Counted from the first letter of the stretch, positions 9,157 to 18,515 are shown. The stretch is DNA of 64,000 bases from Tardiphaga sp052076105 (GCF_052076105.1 NZ_CP197245.1:124001-188000), one strand, 5' to 3'. Numbers and translations are program-made. Notes: a model not told the origin generated them from the letters alone.

Positions 9157-9346
9157 GGCGTAACGCCACCTGTGGATATCCCGGGTTGTCATGGCGATGT
9201 CACTCGCCCCGGCTAGGCTCCCCCATGCAGCCGGTTGCTTCCCCCCGTCGCCAATCGGGTGCTTCCCCAGCGGTCTCCGTCAGTTGCCGCGCTGACCGGG
9301 ACCGCTTCTTTTTGCCTGCGGAAGCCGGCCCCGGTATAACAACTCC

Positions 9347-10195
9347 ATGATCCGTTTCGCCGCCGTCCTGCTCTCCTTGACCGTGCTGACGCTGCTGCTG
9401 GCGCCGTTTCAGCTGATCGCACTGGCCTTTGGCCTGCGCTGGCAGCAGAGCATTCCGCATCTGTTTCATCGCCTGCTCTGTGCGTTGATCGGTGTGCGCA
9501 TTCACGAGGTCGGCAAGCGGACATCGGACACGCCGGTGCTGATCCTCTCCAATCACGTCTCATGGCTCGACATCATCGTCATCGGTGCCAGGGCGCCCGT
9601 GGTGTTCGTCGCCAAAAGCGAAGTTGCCAAATGGCCCGTGTTCGGCTGGCTCGCCAAATTGCAGCGCACGATTTTTGTCGAGCGCGAACGCCGGCAGAAG
9701 ACCGGCGCGACGGCGCAGGAAATCGGCGACCGCATGCTGTCCGGCGATGCCGTCGTGCTGTTCGCGGAGGGCACCTCCAGCGACGGCATGCGCGTGCTGC
9801 CGTTTCGCTCGGCGCTGATCGGCTCGGTGCATCACGCGCTCGGCGAGTCCACGCATCATGACAAGATCACCGTGCAGCCGATGTCGATCGCCTATGTCGG
9901 CTTCGGCGGATTGCCGGTCGGCCGCGCCTTTCGCGAGAACGTGGCGTGGTATGGCGACATCGACCTGATCCCGCATTTCATCGGCATCCTGTCGTCGGGC
10001 GCCATTGACGTCGTCGTGAGCTGGGGCGAAGCCGTCGCCTATGACATGTCCACCGACCGCAAGACCATCACGCGCGATGCGGAAAACGCCGTGCGACGCA
10101 TGACATCCGCAGCCCTGCGCGCCGGCCCGCCGCTGAAGACCCCGGCCGCCCTGCCCGCGCCGGGAGCTCAAACGCCCGCCTCCGCCATCGCCTGA
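9347..10195 (+). CDS. plsC: 1-acyl-sn-glycerol-3-phosphate acyltransferase
   Basis: A 282-aa inner-membrane enzyme that acylates lysophosphatidic acid to phosphatidic acid. It has an N-terminal hydrophobic helix (residues 2-27), the catalytic NHVSWLD box (NHx4D) near residue 67, an FVAKSEVAKWPVFGW block and FAEGTSSDG near residue 141. The C-terminal 30 residues are Pro/Ala-rich and probably disordered. Some members are lyso-ornithine lipid acyltransferases (OlsA), which use the same motifs, so the exact acceptor is open. Confidence 0.87.
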   Translation: MIRFAAVLLSLTVLTLLLAPFQLIALAFGLRWQQSIPHLFHRLLCALIGVRIHEVGKRTSDTPVLILSNHVSWLDIIVIGARAPVVFVAKSEVAKWPVFGWLAKLQRTIFVERERRQKTGATAQEIGDRMLSGDAVVLFAEGTSSDGMRVLPFRSALIGSVHHALGESTHHDKITVQPMSIAYVGFGGLPVGRAFRENVAWYGDIDLIPHFIGILSSGAIDVVVSWGEAVAYDMSTDRKTITRDAENAVRRMTSAALRAGPPLKTPAALPAPGAQTPASAIA

Positions 10196-10292
10196 ACACC
10201 CCGCGCGACTGCCATGATGCAGCGCGTCTTGCTGCGCGACGAGGCGCGCGCCATAACCTCGGTCCGCGCTTCCCTCACAAGGCATACTCATC

Positions 10293-11237
10293 ATGGAAAT
10301 CCGCAATCTCGGCCGCTCCGGCCTTCGCGTCTCTGCCGTCGGTCTCGGCTGCAACAATTTCGGCCAGCGCACCGATCTGGAGACCTCACGCAAGGTCATC
10401 CACAAGGCGATCGATCTCGGCATCACACTTTTCGACACCGCCGACATCTATGCCGGCATGGGCGGCTCCGAGACGGTGCTGGGTGAAGTGCTCGGCGATC
10501 GCCGCAAGGACATCGTGCTCGCCACCAAATACTGCAAGCCGATGAGCAATGACGGCAGCAAGCAGGGCGCCTCGCGCCGCTACATCATGAGCGCCGTCGA
10601 GGCCAGCCTGAAGCGGCTGAAGACCGACTATATCGATCTGTATCAGCAGCACGATTACGATGCGCTGACGCCGATCGAGGAAACACTGCGCACCCTCGAC
10701 GACCTCGTACGCCAGGGCAAGGTGCGCTATATCGGCAATTCCAACTTCCCGGCCTGGCGCATCGCTGAAGCCGAGATGGCCGCGCGCCAGATGGGCGTTG
10801 CGCCCTTCGTGTCCTGCCAGGACGAATACAGCCTCGTCGTCCGCGACATCGAGAAGGACCTGCTGCCAGCTGCACAGCATTTCAACCTCGGCCTGCTGCC
10901 GTTCTTCCCGCTCGCCAACGGCCTCCTCACGGGCAAGTACAAGCCCGGCGCCGAGCCGCCAGCCGACTCGCGTTTCGCCAAGGCGCCTGCCTTGCGCGAT
11001 CGCTCGGCCACGCCGCGGAATCAGGCCATCGTCGAGAAGCTCGATGCTTTCGTGAAGGCTCGCGGCCACACGCTGCTCGAACTCGCCTTCTCCTGGCTCG
11101 CGGCACGGCCGCAGGTCTCAAGCGTCATCGCGGGCGCAACGCGCGTGGAGCAGATCGAGCAGAATGTGAAAGCCGCCGAGTGGAAGCTGACGGCGGAGGA
11201 GATGAAGGAGATCGACGTGATTACGCTGGCAACGTAG
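10293..11237 (+). CDS. Aldo/keto reductase
   Basis: A 314-aa TIM-barrel NADPH oxidoreductase. Tetrad positions are visible as Asp and Tyr in FDTADIYAGMGGSE, Lys in LATKYC and His in LYQQHDYD. The C-terminal SSVIAGATRVEQIEQN is the usual NADP 2'-phosphate contact region. AAGG lies about 10 nt before the ATG. The carbonyl substrate is unknown. It is followed by a palindromic intergenic repeat. Confidence 0.92.
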   Translation: MEIRNLGRSGLRVSAVGLGCNNFGQRTDLETSRKVIHKAIDLGITLFDTADIYAGMGGSETVLGEVLGDRRKDIVLATKYCKPMSNDGSKQGASRRYIMSAVEASLKRLKTDYIDLYQQHDYDALTPIEETLRTLDDLVRQGKVRYIGNSNFPAWRIAEAEMAARQMGVAPFVSCQDEYSLVVRDIEKDLLPAAQHFNLGLLPFFPLANGLLTGKYKPGAEPPADSRFAKAPALRDRSATPRNQAIVEKLDAFVKARGHTLLELAFSWLAARPQVSSVIAGATRVEQIEQNVKAAEWKLTAEEMKEIDVITLAT

Positions 11238-11265
11238 CCCAGCAACGCACGTCGCTACAATTTCT

Positions 11266-11354
11266 GTCATGGCCGGGCTTGTCCCGGCCATCCACGTCTT
11301 GACCACTGTCGATTTAACAAAGGCGTGGATGCCCGGGACAAACCCGGGCATGAC
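11266..11354. repeat. REP-like palindromic intergenic element
   Basis: Two inverted arms of about 31 bp (11266-11296 and 11324-11354) start GTCATGGCCGGG and end CCCGGGCATGAC. Each arm is itself a small hairpin (GGCCGGG...CCCGGCC type). The about 27-bp spacer is AT-richer. The structure matches the abundant palindromic repeats I know from Bradyrhizobium-type genomes. It sits between two convergent genes and could also stop transcription. Confidence 0.85.
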
Positions 11355-11368
11355 GAGTTCTTCTGTAG

Positions 11369-12595
11369 CTACCCCACCAATCCCTTTGCCGGCTTCACCA
11401 GCGCACTATCAGGAAACACCTGCTCGGCCAGTGCGCGCTCGCTGATGCCGAGGTGATCGTGCAGCACGCCCTTGAAGATCGCGCGCAAATCCGTGGTCGG
11501 GGCGAGATCACGGGCTTCATAGAGTTTGCCATTCGCAAGGCCTGGCCAGTCCGCAATCACGCGTCCGCCTTTCACTGCGCCGCCAGCAAGCAACGCAATC
11601 GTGCCGGTGCCGTGATCGGTGCCTGCGGTGCCGTTGATCTTGGCGGTACGGCCGAACTCGGTGGCGACAACAACGATCGTGTCGCGCCAATGCGCGCCAA
11701 GCCCGCTTTCGAATTCCGCCAGCGCGCCATCGAGACCACCGAGCAATTGCGCGAGGCGCCCGACCGGGCCGCCTTCCTGCGCATGGGTGTCCCAGCCATC
11801 GAAGGCCAGCGCCGCGATGCGCGGGCCGTCATCAGCAGCCATCAGCTTCGCCGCGCCGCGTGCGACCTGGCGCATCGCCTCATTGGGATTGCCGCCGCCT
11901 TTCGGCTTCATCGCATCGCCCACGGCAATCTTGTCGAGCTTCAGGCCCTGCGACAGCGCCGTCGCCAAAGCGGGATCGCGATCCTGATACAATTGGATCA
12001 GCCGCATCGCCGTATCATCGGCCGCATTGGGCAGATTGACCGGCGCCCAGCCCACCGTCGGCGCGGCGCCGCGTAGCACCAGCGGCGTGGTCGGTCCGAT
12101 CGCGAGACCGGACGAGACGCGTTCGCCGCGCGGCAGCGTTTCAATGGCGCGGTTGAGCCAGCCGGACTGCACGCGGCCGGGGCCGGCATAACCGCTCTCC
12201 AGCACGTCCTGTCCGTCGAAATGCGAGCGCTCGCGATAGGACGTCGCAACCGCATGGACCACGGCCGCTTTCTTGTCGCGATACATGCGCGCGAATTCCG
12301 GCATCGCCGGATGCATGCCGAAGAACGAGTCCAGCGCAATGGCTGCGTTCGGTCCGTCCTTCGCCAGCGCGATCGAGCCGTGCAGGCCCGCGTAATCGGG
12401 ATCGCCGAGCGGCGCGACTGTGGCGAGGCCATCCAGCGCACCGCGCAGGATCACGACGATGAGGCGCGGATCGCGCGCGTCGGCGGCGCGGGCAAACTTC
12501 GGCAGATAGGCCCAGGCGGCAAAGGCTGCGCCTGATAGCAAGAGCGAGCGGCGCGTGGGGCCGAGCATGCGGCTTTCACAGCAGTCCATCGTCAT
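11369..12595 (-). CDS. DUF1501 domain protein with Tat signal
   Basis: About 408 aa. The N-terminus carries a twin-arginine signal (GPTRRSLLLSG followed by a hydrophobic stretch and a cleavage region near FARAAD). The body has the DUF1501 pattern (VVILRGALDGLATV, DSFFGMHPAMPEF, SHFDGQDVLESG, ATEFGRTAKINGTAGTDHGTG) of the alkaline-phosphatase-like fold. The start codon ATG at 12595 overlaps the stop of the upstream DUF1800 gene (ATGA), showing translational coupling; a second ATG at 12589 lies better spaced from AGGAG. Its function is unknown, but pairing with DUF1800 is widespread, which suggests a shared exported complex. Confidence 0.88.
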   Translation of the reverse strand: MTMDCCESRMLGPTRRSLLLSGAAFAAWAYLPKFARAADARDPRLIVVILRGALDGLATVAPLGDPDYAGLHGSIALAKDGPNAAIALDSFFGMHPAMPEFARMYRDKKAAVVHAVATSYRERSHFDGQDVLESGYAGPGRVQSGWLNRAIETLPRGERVSSGLAIGPTTPLVLRGAAPTVGWAPVNLPNAADDTAMRLIQLYQDRDPALATALSQGLKLDKIAVGDAMKPKGGGNPNEAMRQVARGAAKLMAADDGPRIAALAFDGWDTHAQEGGPVGRLAQLLGGLDGALAEFESGLGAHWRDTIVVVATEFGRTAKINGTAGTDHGTGTIALLAGGAVKGGRVIADWPGLANGKLYEARDLAPTTDLRAIFKGVLHDHLGISERALAEQVFPDSALVKPAKGLVG

Positions 12596-14100
12596 CTCCT
12601 CTGGAATTCCGGCGACATCAGCAACAGCGTCAAGGCCTGTTGCCGCGTCTCCGCACGCGCGATCGTCTGTCGTGTTTCGGATGACGCCGCCTCGCCGGCG
12701 ACCACATCCAGCATCTCGCGCGGATCGATACTGTCGGGCAGCCGCGTCGATAACTGTGCGGCGAGATCGAGCCGCAGCTTCATGCCTTCGGGCACCGCCC
12801 ATGCGGCATTGCCGTCCGGAAAGCCGTTCGGCCCCGGCGGCGTCCATAGCGGCTGGCCAAGCGTCTGCAGGCCCGCGAAGTAACGGCCGGGATCTTCCGG
12901 GATACGCGCCAGCAATCGGCCGGTGGAGATCAGGTATTCATAGGGCGTGCGCAGCTTGGCCATCGGCATCTGCCAGGCTTCATTGGAGTCCAGCAGCGCG
13001 AGTGCCAGCGCCTTCAGATCGCCGTCGGTCTTTTTGAACACGCCTTCCAGCCGCGCCAGCAATGCCGGCGGCGGCGCGTCCGCCACGAAATGCTGCGCGA
13101 ATTTCCTGGCGATGAATTTCGCTGTCGATGGATGGCGTGCGAGATCGGCCAGCGCGGCTTCGCCCTGCGTCACCCCGGTGTCGTCATAGGTCTTGCCCAG
13201 CAATTGCTGCGGCCCGGGCTCATGGGCATTGGCTTTGAAAGCGAAACTGCCGGGCGTGCCGATCTTTCCCTCGCGGCCGGCAAAGGTCCAGCCGGTGATG
13301 ATGCGCGCCAGCGATGTCACGTCGGCCTGCGTGTAGCCGCCGCCAACGCCGAGCGCATGCAGCTCCATGATCTCGCGCGCGAGGTTCTCGTTGAGTCCGC
13401 GCTTGCCCCTCTCGCCGGCTTTCGAATTCGGGCCGATCGATTGCTGGTTGTCGAGAAAGAACAACATCGCCGGATGCTGTTCGACGGCCTTCAACATGTC
13501 GGCAAATTTGCCGAGCACATAGGGACGGATCGCCTCGCGCTCGAATGAACCCGCCCACATCCGCGCCGGATCGCCCTTGCTGGCCGAGATGCAGAAGTGG
13601 TTCGACCAGAACACCACGAGGCGCTCGACGAAGCCGCCCTCGGCAATGGTTGCGCGCTGGATCCGCGCCAGCGCTTCTGCGCGGTAGGTTTTCTGCACCA
13701 CATTGGGCGGCAGCGCGACGGCCGGCGGCGGCTTCGGCGCGTCAGGCTGTGCGGTCATGGTGGTGTTGCCGGTCATGGCATTATTCATATTGGCCGGCGC
13801 TTCCGGCTTCTTGTCCATGGCAGCCGGCGGCGCCTCGACAGGCACCAGCCCCGGTGTCTTCAGCGCCGCCTCGCGCGCTGTCTTCACCTCGAGCTGATAG
13901 GCGAACATCGCCTGCCCCAGCTCCGTCGTCGATTGCAGGCCGGGCAATTCCAGCAGCGCCGCATTAGCGCGCGCGAGCTCGGCTTTCACGAAACCGCGGG
14001 GATCGGAGGCCGCATTGACGATATCGCCGGAGGCGCCGCCCCGCGCGCCAAAGCCGAATCGGTTCAGCGCAATCAGCGCGCCTTGCGGGTCGCGGGCCAT
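12592..14100 (-). CDS. DUF1800 domain protein
   Basis: About 502 aa from the ATG at 14100 (GAGGGA site 7 nt upstream). It has the family start ALIALNRFGFGARGG and, further on, VFWSNHFCIS, NENLAREIMELHALGVGGGYTQ-type and GWTFAGR segments. A Pro/Ala-rich linker separates the first helix bundle from the main domain. No obvious signal peptide is visible, although its partner DUF1501 protein has a Tat signal, so it may be carried across with the partner. Function unknown. Confidence 0.87.
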   Translation of the reverse strand: MARDPQGALIALNRFGFGARGGASGDIVNAASDPRGFVKAELARANAALLELPGLQSTTELGQAMFAYQLEVKTAREAALKTPGLVPVEAPPAAMDKKPEAPANMNNAMTGNTTMTAQPDAPKPPPAVALPPNVVQKTYRAEALARIQRATIAEGGFVERLVVFWSNHFCISASKGDPARMWAGSFEREAIRPYVLGKFADMLKAVEQHPAMLFFLDNQQSIGPNSKAGERGKRGLNENLAREIMELHALGVGGGYTQADVTSLARIITGWTFAGREGKIGTPGSFAFKANAHEPGPQQLLGKTYDDTGVTQGEAALADLARHPSTAKFIARKFAQHFVADAPPPALLARLEGVFKKTDGDLKALALALLDSNEAWQMPMAKLRTPYEYLISTGRLLARIPEDPGRYFAGLQTLGQPLWTPPGPNGFPDGNAAWAVPEGMKLRLDLAAQLSTRLPDSIDPREMLDVVAGEAASSETRQTIARAETRQQALTLLLMSPEFQRR

Positions 14101-14222
14101 CGGGTTTCCCTCACTCTGCCTTCGTCCTATGATGGATCTGGCCATCACAGGCGCCACACCCGATATACGGGTGGAGCAGATGAACCCGGCATGAAAATCG
14201 CGCTGAAATTTGGGTTGCTTTC

Positions 14223-14429
14223 ATGAATTATCCGACAGAAAGCTTAAAGCCGCTCAGCCGCCGCCTCACCTGCTCGGATTGCGGGACCGAATTCGGCTGC
14301 GACCTGTCGGGCAATTGCTGGTGCGCCGAGGAAACGGCGAAACTGCCGATACCGACCACAGGCGGCGATTGCCTGTGTCGCGACTGCCTGCGCACCAAGG
14401 CGGCAGTGGCGGCGCCTGCCACGACCTGA
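14223..14429 (+). CDS. Cysteine-rich CWC-type small zinc protein
   Basis: A 68-aa protein with six cysteines in the arrangement CSDCGTEFGC, NCWCAEE and CLCRDC, which matches the cysteine-rich CWC family. It is probably a small metal-binding cytoplasmic protein of unknown role. It stands alone, divergent from the DUF1800 operon. Confidence 0.8.
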   Translation: MNYPTESLKPLSRRLTCSDCGTEFGCDLSGNCWCAEETAKLPIPTTGGDCLCRDCLRTKAAVAAPATT

Positions 14430-14481
14430 CGGACATACCTGACCGCGTAGCGCACAATTGCGCATCGGCTACAGCAACCGC

Positions 14482-15954
14482 TTACACCATGCCCGCGTTG
14501 CGCCGGTCGCGATCGGGTTGCGCATAGTAGCTGCGTTTGGCCTGCAGCATTTCCATATCGGCACGCTTGACCACGGATTCGAGCCGTTCGCCGGTCCGGC
14601 CAGTGGCAATCCCGGTGGAGAGACTCAGCGCCAGATCGGGATAGTACTGATTGTTGACTTCAATCAGCCCGGCTAACGACGCCAGCACCGCTTCGCCTCC
14701 GATGGCATCGGTCCCGGGCAACACGACAGCGAATTCGTCGCCGCCGATCCGCGAGACAGTGGCCGGCTTCTCGACCAGCTCGCCAAATACCTCGCCGGCA
14801 CGACGCAGCAATGCGTCTCCGGTAGCATGGCCAAGGTCGTCATTGGCCGTCTTCAACCCGTTGAGATCGGCCACGATCACGGTGACCGGATGCGCTCCCC
14901 TGCGTTCGAGCCGGTTCAGTTCGTCCACGAAGAACGAGCGGTTCGTCGTGCGCGTCAACACGTCGTGGGTGCCGAGATATTCCAGATAGGCTTCCGCCTT
15001 CTTGCGCGCGGTGATGTCGGTCAGTGCGACCTGCACCTGTGACCAGTCGCGCTCATGTCCGGGTAAGACCGAAAACTGCAGCAACAGATGAAGCTTGGTG
15101 CCGTCGAGCGCGTAGTTGACGACCTCGCGTTGCTGGAACAGCTTGCCGTCCCACAGGTCGATCAGTTGCTCGCGAAAATGCGGCTCCATCTCGTCGCGAA
15201 ACACATCCGACAATTGACGGAGCAACGTGTCCTTGTCGGGCGCGCCGAACAGTTCCAGCGTACGGCTGTTGACATCGAGCACGCGGATCTCGCTCATGCA
15301 GCGCAAAACGAATTCCTCATGCACGTCCGTGAAGACGCGAAAATCCTCGATGCCCCGCGCGCGGACGTCGTCCACCAGGCGCTTGACGCCGCTAAAATCC
15401 TCGACCCACAGCGACACCGGCGAATGCGCGAACAGACCGAACGCATAATTCTCGCTCTCCGCTAGGCGACGACGCGCGCTTTCGCGTTCGGTCACGTCCT
15501 CGATGGCGATCATCACGCGATCCCAGCGCTCTTCATGCCCGGGAAGAACAATACCGTGCAGCTGGATGTCGAGACGCTCGCCCTTCAGCGTGTAGTTGAC
15601 CGTATGGCTGGAAAAATGATTCCGGCCGCTCCAGAGCTGCGCCAGTTCCGACACGTGGCTCTTGAACGTATCATCGCGCATCACCAGGCCGAGACTGAGC
15701 GTCAGGTGGGACAGGTCGCGCGCACCGAACAGTGACAGCGTCTTGCGATTGACCTTGAGAATGCGGATGTGCTGCGAGCACTCTCGAACCCGTTCGGGAT
15801 TGGCGAGCAGGAATGTCTCGATATCGTCGACACCCTGCGCCTGCCACTGCTCGAACAGCGCCTTCACATCACTGTAGTCCTCGATCCAGAGCGAGACCGG
15901 GGCAAGGTCGAACATCATGGCGTCGTCGGCGAGATTGGTAGGTGGAACGGACAT
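14482..15954 (-). CDS. Tandem-PAS diguanylate cyclase
   Basis: A 490-aa soluble protein. Two related sensory repeats of about 145 residues begin APVSLWIEDYSDVKALF (near residue 16) and SPVSLWVEDFSGVKRLV (near residue 174); each combines an atypical segment with a PAS fold ending in a DVTERE or DITARK linker. A GGDEF domain (about 320-480) has an intact RIGGDEF signature and should make cyclic di-GMP. The residues where an RxxD inhibitory site would lie read EKPA, so product inhibition through that site is not expected. No transmembrane helix is seen, so the signal is probably cytoplasmic. The gene is monocistronic. Confidence 0.9.
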   Translation of the reverse strand: MSVPPTNLADDAMMFDLAPVSLWIEDYSDVKALFEQWQAQGVDDIETFLLANPERVRECSQHIRILKVNRKTLSLFGARDLSHLTLSLGLVMRDDTFKSHVSELAQLWSGRNHFSSHTVNYTLKGERLDIQLHGIVLPGHEERWDRVMIAIEDVTERESARRRLAESENYAFGLFAHSPVSLWVEDFSGVKRLVDDVRARGIEDFRVFTDVHEEFVLRCMSEIRVLDVNSRTLELFGAPDKDTLLRQLSDVFRDEMEPHFREQLIDLWDGKLFQQREVVNYALDGTKLHLLLQFSVLPGHERDWSQVQVALTDITARKKAEAYLEYLGTHDVLTRTTNRSFFVDELNRLERRGAHPVTVIVADLNGLKTANDDLGHATGDALLRRAGEVFGELVEKPATVSRIGGDEFAVVLPGTDAIGGEAVLASLAGLIEVNNQYYPDLALSLSTGIATGRTGERLESVVKRADMEMLQAKRSYYAQPDRDRRNAGMV

Positions 15955-16124
15955 GGAGACCTTGGCGCGAAAGACGGCGTGAATCGTTGAGGTATTCCCT
16001 TATAGCGAGAGTTCTCAAGAATATCTGCCGGATTTCGAAGCGGGCATGTGGGAACCGCTCAAGCGGGATTTAAATACCAGCAACTGCCCGTTCAACGCGC
16101 CACCACTGTTAGCTCACCATTAGC

Positions 16125-16820
16125 TCAGACCGGATAGCCGGCCGAGTTCCGCGCCATGCCGTCAAAAGCATCAAGCATTTTTTCGCGCCACGCATAGATC
16201 GCGTCGTCTTCCGCCAGCAGTTTGAACGGCGAGATGGCACGTGCCCATTGGAACGGACCGAACACGATGTAGTCAGCATAGTTTGGCGCGGCGCCGCCAA
16301 GGAATGGCTGCGTCTTCAGGGTGAGGCGCATCGGATCAAGCGACTTGCGGAAGGTATCAACGCCCGCGTCGCGATTGGATGCGACCTCTTCCAGCGACTT
16401 CTTGAACCGCGCTTCGCGACTCTCGCGGAAATAGACCTGATCGACCGGACGCAGATGACCATGAATGTCCGCGACGATGAACGGGAACATGCCGGCGACC
16501 ACGACCGTGTCGCCCCACCAGTTCAGCATCCGCCCCATGGCGCGGCCACCCTCGCCGCCGAACAGTGACGGGCGATCCGGATAGGTGTCTTCGAGATAAT
16601 TGGCGATCGCCCAGGAATCATTGACCGCGCGCTCACCATCGAGCAGCACCGGCACCTTGTCCGATTTGTGCTTGTTGATCGCGTCCTTCTCGGTGAAGCG
16701 CCACGGGATCGTCGCTGCCTCGAGGCCCTTATGCGCCAGCGCCATCCGGATGCGCCAGCAATACGGGCTGAAGGGACGATCTTCTTCGGTGCCGACCAGT
16801 TCGAACAGCTGCAGTGCCAT
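16125..16820 (-). CDS. Glutathione S-transferase family protein
   Basis: A 231-aa GST. The N-terminal domain has SPYCWRIRMALAHKGL, with a cysteine in the motif that can act catalytically, the cis-Pro segment KVPVLLDG and a glutathione-contact stretch VNDSWAIANYL. The C-terminal helical domain has NYADYIVFGPFQWAR. It lies directly downstream of the YfcG-like gene on the same strand (about 20 bp apart), so the two are probably one operon. Substrate unknown; the Ser/Cys-type active site suggests thiol transferase or beta-etherase-like chemistry. Confidence 0.88.
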   Translation of the reverse strand: MALQLFELVGTEEDRPFSPYCWRIRMALAHKGLEAATIPWRFTEKDAINKHKSDKVPVLLDGERAVNDSWAIANYLEDTYPDRPSLFGGEGGRAMGRMLNWWGDTVVVAGMFPFIVADIHGHLRPVDQVYFRESREARFKKSLEEVASNRDAGVDTFRKSLDPMRLTLKTQPFLGGAAPNYADYIVFGPFQWARAISPFKLLAEDDAIYAWREKMLDAFDGMARNSAGYPV

Positions 16821-16842
16821 GATTGCTTCTCGTTATTCTGAG

Positions 16843-17553
16843 CTAACTCTTTACCACGGCCGACGTCTGGCCGAACAGCAGCTTGCGCTCCTCCTCGGTG
16901 CGGATCGGCGGCTGGCCGAAATTGGGATTGACCTCTTTGGCGATCTCATAGGCGCGTTTGACGGCGGGACGCTCGGCAATGATTTCGAGCCAACGCTTGA
17001 GATGCGGGAAATCGTTGATGTCCTGGCTCTGGTTCTTGTAGGGCACGATCCAGGGATAGCTCGCCATATCGGCGATCGAATAGTCACCGGCGATGAATTT
17101 GCGATCTGCGAGGCGCTTGTTGAGCACACCATAGAGACGGTTGGTTTCGTTCACATAGCGATCGATGGCGTAAGTGATCTTTTCCTGGGCGTAATTACGG
17201 AAGTGATGGTTCTGTCCAGCCATCGGCCCGAGACCGCCCATCTGCCAGAAGACCCACTGGATCGCGTCATAGCGCACAGCGAAATCGCCCGACAGGAACT
17301 TCCCGGTCTTCTCGGCGAGATAGAGCAGCATCGCGCCGGACTCGAACACCGAGATCGGCTTGCTACCGCTCTTGGGCGCATGATCGACCAGCGCCGGAAT
17401 GCGGTTGTTCGGCGCAATCGCCAGAAACTCGTCCTTGAACTGGTCGCCCTTGCCGATATTCACCGGGATGATCTTGTAGGGCAGCCCCGCCTCCTCAAGA
17501 AAGATCGTGATCTTGTGGCCGTTCGGCGTGCTCCAGTAGTAAAGGTCGATCAT
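16843..17553 (-). CDS. yfcG: YfcG/YghU-type glutathione-dependent disulfide reductase
   Basis: A 236-aa nu-class GST. It starts MIDLYYWSTPNGHKITIFLEEA, which matches E. coli YfcG closely by memory, with the conserved Thr-Pro-Asn active-site motif, NNRIPALVDH, SVFESGAMLLYLAEKTG and WQMGGLGPM.GQNHHF. These proteins reduce disulfides using two bound glutathiones. The start at 17553 gives the family N-terminus; an upstream in-frame ATG would add 25 unrelated residues. It forms a likely operon with the GST gene at 16125-16820. Confidence 0.9.
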   Translation of the reverse strand: MIDLYYWSTPNGHKITIFLEEAGLPYKIIPVNIGKGDQFKDEFLAIAPNNRIPALVDHAPKSGSKPISVFESGAMLLYLAEKTGKFLSGDFAVRYDAIQWVFWQMGGLGPMAGQNHHFRNYAQEKITYAIDRYVNETNRLYGVLNKRLADRKFIAGDYSIADMASYPWIVPYKNQSQDINDFPHLKRWLEIIAERPAVKRAYEIAKEVNPNFGQPPIRTEEERKLLFGQTSAVVKS

Positions 17554-17936
17554 CGGGCGTTCCTGCGCATGCTGGATGAAGCGCATCCGAACTGAATGCG
17601 ATTGCATCGAGTTCGCCAGATCGACCATATGAAGTCAATGGCATCGCCATGCCGGGACGTTGAACCGTCCTGCAAAACACGAATGCCGGGCTCCTGCGGA
17701 GCGCTGTATTCGCTGGCGGTGGTATGTGAAGTCGTAAATCAGCAGCGCGCGACTTGCATGCCTGTGATCGCGATACCCGTCGTCTTTCCGGTAGCGCCGG
17801 GGATCCTGGCAGCTTCGGTCGCTTTGCCGGTGGCAAGATCGACCACGCCTGGCGCGCCATGCCCCTGAAAATAAATTCCTCCGGGTACATCCAATTTCCG
17901 CGCGGCAAGGTAGACTGACCATGCAAGGGCATGGAC
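17554..17936. other. Non-coding gap between yfcG-like gene and ECF sigma gene
   Basis: 383 bp between divergent genes that should hold both promoters. I see no hairpin terminator or clear operator. On the minus strand a frame ending at 17739 reads protein-like (for example GVVDLATGKATEAARIPG) but has no good start and runs antisense into the sigma gene, so I do not call it. Confidence 0.5.
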
Positions 17937-18515
17937 ATGACTGGGAATGGCACCATCACCGAGACCCAGCGCGACGAGGCGGGTCTCGACCACGCGCACG
18001 AGGCGCAGCTCTCGGCGGCGTTGGCGCGCTGTGCAGCCGGCGATCATGCGGCCCTGCAGATGATCTATAGCAGCGAAGCCCCGAAGATGATCGGCATCGC
18101 CCGCCGCATCCTGTTCCGGCAGGATCTCGCGGAGGAAGCCGTGCACGACGCCTTCGTGCGGATCTGGTGCGCCGCCGCCTCGTTCGATCCGCATCGCGGC
18201 TCAGCCCGCGGCTGGCTCCATGCGGTGGTACGTAAGCCCGCGCTCAGCATTCACCGCAATGAGCATCGCTATGATGCGTCCGACGACAGCGCGCTCGATA
18301 TCGACTGCGAGGCGACCGTGACGCGGATGCCGGAGACATCGGCGCTCCGCAAATGCCTAGAGGGTATAGACCGGCCGCGCCGCGATGTCGTGGTATTGGC
18401 CTATGTCCATGGCATGAGCCATGGCGAAATGGCCGGACGGCTGAAGGTACCGCTCGGCACCGTGAAGAGCTGGGTCCGCCGCAGTCTGTTCTCGCTGCAG
18501 GAGTGCATGGGATGA
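17937..18515 (+). CDS. ECF-type RNA polymerase sigma factor
   Basis: About 192 aa. Region 2 lies at residues 45-100 (ARRILFRQDLAEEAVHDAF, with the DPHRGSARGWLHAVVR core-binding and -10 recognition helix). Region 4 is at 140-190 (RRDVVVLAYVHGMSHGEMA, then VPLGTVKSWVRRSLFSL helix-turn-helix). The ATG at 17937 is 8 nt from AAGGG and is preferred over the ATG at 17931. Its stop codon overlaps the start of the anti-sigma gene (ATGA). It should respond to a stress that releases it from the membrane anti-sigma partner; the stimulus is not evident. Confidence 0.92.
   Translation: MTGNGTITETQRDEAGLDHAHEAQLSAALARCAAGDHAALQMIYSSEAPKMIGIARRILFRQDLAEEAVHDAFVRIWCAAASFDPHRGSARGWLHAVVRKPALSIHRNEHRYDASDDSALDIDCEATVTRMPETSALRKCLEGIDRPRRDVVVLAYVHGMSHGEMAGRLKVPLGTVKSWVRRSLFSLQECMG

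Noticed and set aside
17739..17930. Minus-strand frame with protein-like sequence (ending ITGMQVARC)
   Set aside because: No start codon with a ribosome-binding site, and it continues antisense into the ECF sigma gene. It may be a remnant, but I cannot support it.
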